From the NCBI RefSeq assembly GCF_007362955.1, contig NZ_CP041696.1, positions 4,030,001 to 4,094,000 on the forward strand: 64,000 nt of DNA, in the 5' to 3' direction. The notes under the pieces were generated by a model. It had not been told where the DNA came from, made no database searches, and saw only the letters and a list, made by a program, of their open reading frames with translations. The position numbers and the translations under genes were made by a program. Positions 61,824 through 64,000 of this stretch are shown here, one piece after another (position 1 is the stretch's first letter; every line of letters starts with the position of its first letter). The stretch is from Lysinibacillus fusiformis. GTDB taxonomy: Bacteria; Bacillota; Bacilli; Bacillales_A; Planococcaceae.

Positions 61824-64000
61824 ATGATTAAAATTATTAGAAAGCAACTAGCAGTTTGGAAAAAGAAAACGATCTCGTTAAGCGAGTTAGAAAAAATATT
61901 TAATAATGAAATTCAATCTAAGAAGCATGGATTTCACCACAACATTGGCATGAAAATGTCAACCAGACGAATTTTGTGCAATGGAAGAAGCAAATAGGCG
62001 ATAAAGCGCATAATATTACACATTCACGTAAAGAAACCGAGGAACTATTATCGTTCAAAGAGCAAGCATTAAACAAATTACAGCACTATTTACTGGAATT
62101 TCCGCATGATGTTTATGAAGAGTTAAAAGGTGAAGAAAACAGGTTGCAGCATGAGGAAGAAACGGTACTTTTAAATCTGAAAAGAGAAGATGCCTATAGT
62201 CGTGAATGTAAAAAAGAACTCGAAACAATAGCGGCAAATGTAAAGCGGTATAAAGAAGAAAAAAGCGGATTAGAAAATAAAGTTGAAAAAGCCTCTGACT
62301 ATTTACAATATGAAAAGGAGCTAATCGCTTTAATCCAAAAAGAGCGGCAGTATGATCTTATAAATAAAGAGTTTGACCAAAAAGTAGCACAAATCGCCCA
62401 TCAATTAGAGCGTTTAAATGATGAAATTCAAGAACGTAATGATCGGAAAAATGAAATAAAATTCAATTTGCGAAATATGGAAGAAAATCATGAATATAAG
62501 TCTGTGAAGCATTTGGAACCGATTTACTCAGGACAAAGCAGAACCATAATTTTAACTACCATTAAAGACTTGGAATTTAAAATTAGGAAAATCACGACAA
62601 CTCGTGGAGCGTTAGTAGCAAGACATGAAGCAGCTTTAAATGTGTTGCAATTGACAGAACAACAAATAAATGACTTACGACTGGAGCATAGAAATCTATT
62701 AGAAAACCTGCATTATTCTGTTGGAGGCTTGCAGCACACAAATACACTCCTTGAAAAATTACCACAATTAGAAAACGAAATGCTTGTTAAAGGCAAAGAA
62801 CGAACAGAGAAACAATCAGAACGTGATATTCAAAGTGGTAAAGTAGATCGAATGCTTGAACATTTTCAGGAAATATTTCAACAGGGAAGAATACAATTCA
62901 GCGAGAATATTTTGGACATACAAGCCAGCCTACAAGCAGAACAAACGCGTCTTGCAAAGCACAATGATTATTTAGAACAAACACATTTGAAGGTCGAACA
63001 ACAATTAAAAGACATAGAATTTGCAGAGCGAGAGCTTGAGAAATTTGAGGAAAGTCATCATTTTACAGCCCCTGATATTGTTGGTGTTACATTTACTGAA
63101 GATGTGATTACAGAATTTACTTATAATCGAAAAGCTTTTGTTCAGAAAATAACAGAGCTATTAAAACAAAAACAGCAGGATTTAGCTTCTGAAGCGAAAC
63201 AAGTAGAACATGCGAAGCGTGCATTTCGAGCATTTTGTCATACCGTAATCACGGACGTCAAAATGCGCAATATGGCACTAAATGGGATCGAATATAAACA
63301 AAGCTATGAAGATATCATTGCGTTTCGCAACAATATGATGATAAGTGTTGAAAGAGCAACACATTATGCGAACGAACACATACGCCAAAAAGATGCTGAA
63401 ATGCAAGCATTTATCAATCAAATTCACAATCACTTACAAACAGTTGTAGAAGAATTACGTCATATTCCAAATACAACAAAGGTAAAAGTAGGAGACACAT
63501 GGAAACAAATTTTCAACTTTATTATTCCTGATTGGCAAGAAGATGAAGGGAAAAATCGTATTCGTGATCATATAGAATGGATTTTATCGCAATTAGAGTC
63601 TGACCGTTTTCTTAACGATCAAGGAATGGAAGACAGTGGGAAGGTGCGAAAAGAAATGGAAACCTGGCTACAGTCAAAACAGCTACTACAAATTGTTATG
63701 AACAATGAAGTAATGAAGGTTAGCTGTCGTAAAGTAACGAATGATGGTAATGTCTCTACACGTTCTTATTCTTGGGAGCAAAGTAATATTTGGTCTGGAG
63801 GAGAAAAATGGAGCAAAAATATGACGCTATTTCTTGGTATTTTAAAATATGTTTCTGAGAAAAGGCATCATGCCCAAACAAAAATGAAACGTTACCGCAC
63901 TGTTATTTTAGACAATCCATTTGGAAAGGCATCGAGTGACCATGTACTCAACCCAGTCTTTTTCGTAGCCGAACAACTAGGTTTCCAAATGATTGCACTA
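61824..64000 (+). pseudogene. SMC-like coiled-coil ATPase, N-terminally truncated and frameshifted; runs off the right edge
   Basis: ATG 61824 opens MIKIIRKQLAVWKKKTISLS, then ELEKIFNNEIQSKK. A one-base loss near 61923-61926 sends this frame to a stop at 61997, while the natural continuation AWISPQHWHENVNQ stays open from 61925 to the window end (692 codons). It is a long coiled coil (about 61970-63200) followed by a C-terminal ATPase half: signature-like IWSGGEKWSKNMTLFLG (63788-63838) and Walker B RTVILDNPFGKASSDHV (63895-63945). The N-terminal half with Walker A is missing, because a terminator lies just upstream. This resembles SMC/Rad50-like ATPases of more than 1000 residues. Probably a remnant, unless the shift is a sequencing error and an N-terminal partner exists elsewhere. 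Confidence 0.7.

Noticed and set aside
1..64000. tRNA or rRNA genes
   Set aside because: No TPsiC-arm patterns with CCA-proximal stems in cloverleaf context and no rRNA-like conserved blocks were noticed on reading; a tRNAscan run would settle this.

Overview
The window looks like the chromosome of a low-GC Gram-positive endospore-former of the Bacillaceae/Planococcaceae type, most likely Lysinibacillus. That placement is an inference from several signs: AT-rich DNA with AGGAGG-type ribosome sites and frequent GTG/TTG starts, a proline T-box ahead of proBA, a decayed S-layer-homology protein, Excalibur-domain secreted proteins, YczE-, DUF817-, DUF2812- and DUF4275-type proteins, and degenerate copies of a GC-rich repeat typical of Bacillaceae. 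I saw no rRNA, tRNA, CRISPR array or intact transposase.

Region 1 (1-9.4 kb) is accessory DNA. Mostly single, unrelated small genes (a GNAT edge fragment, a methyltransferase, a secreted protein, a chemoreceptor, CPCC and DUF4177 proteins) are separated by copies of a short hairpin-forming repeat, giving a cassette-like look. It ends with a group IIC intron 5' fragment lodged directly behind a terminator. After it come an AlkD-like repair protein, a Fic fragment, an HD phosphohydrolase and a DUF817 membrane protein. Region 2 (9.6-13.4 kb) holds a decayed SLH/Excalibur surface-protein gene, its intact SH3/Excalibur neighbour, and the most striking gene of the window: a 630-residue flagellin whose variable region is replaced by what reads as a seven-bladed beta-propeller.

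Region 3 (14-19 kb) carries an ABC-F ATPase with a CvfC-type HEAT protein, a deletion-inactivated esterase, and repeats. Region 4 (19.2-33.3 kb) is a large, coherent catabolic and uptake locus: M20 deacylase, decarboxylating dehydrogenase, SDR, aldehyde dehydrogenase, a complete Opp/Dpp-type peptide ABC importer, a P1 (DmpA/BapA-type) aminopeptidase, a PucR regulator and a class III aminotransferase. Together these suggest import and breakdown of an unusual peptide or N-acyl amino acid, possibly one containing a beta- or omega-amino acid.

Region 5 (33.3-44.2 kb) has a MarR regulator with a palindromic operator, a ten-copy 42-bp tandem array, a GNAT and a YczE-type protein, several decayed small genes, a fructokinase/EamA pair, and T-box-controlled proBA with a tandemly duplicated leader segment. 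Region 6 (44.2-54 kb) contains transporters (LysE, BrnQ), DUF1835, LysR, carboxylesterase Est, SDR, TetR, DUF4275 and an amidase. Region 7 (54.2-58.1 kb) is a PadR-DUF2812-DUF2812-(decayed DUF2812)-NatA/NatB-type ABC operon, with a symmetric operator built into its promoter. Region 8 (58.1-64 kb) has a TelA-type protein, a coiled-coil gene behind a strong promoter overlapped by a Fur-box-like site, RarD, and an N-terminally truncated, frameshifted SMC-like ATPase running off the right edge.

Some starts were moved from the longest frame to the codon with the best ribosome site. Function calls rest on motif recognition only; no database search was possible.
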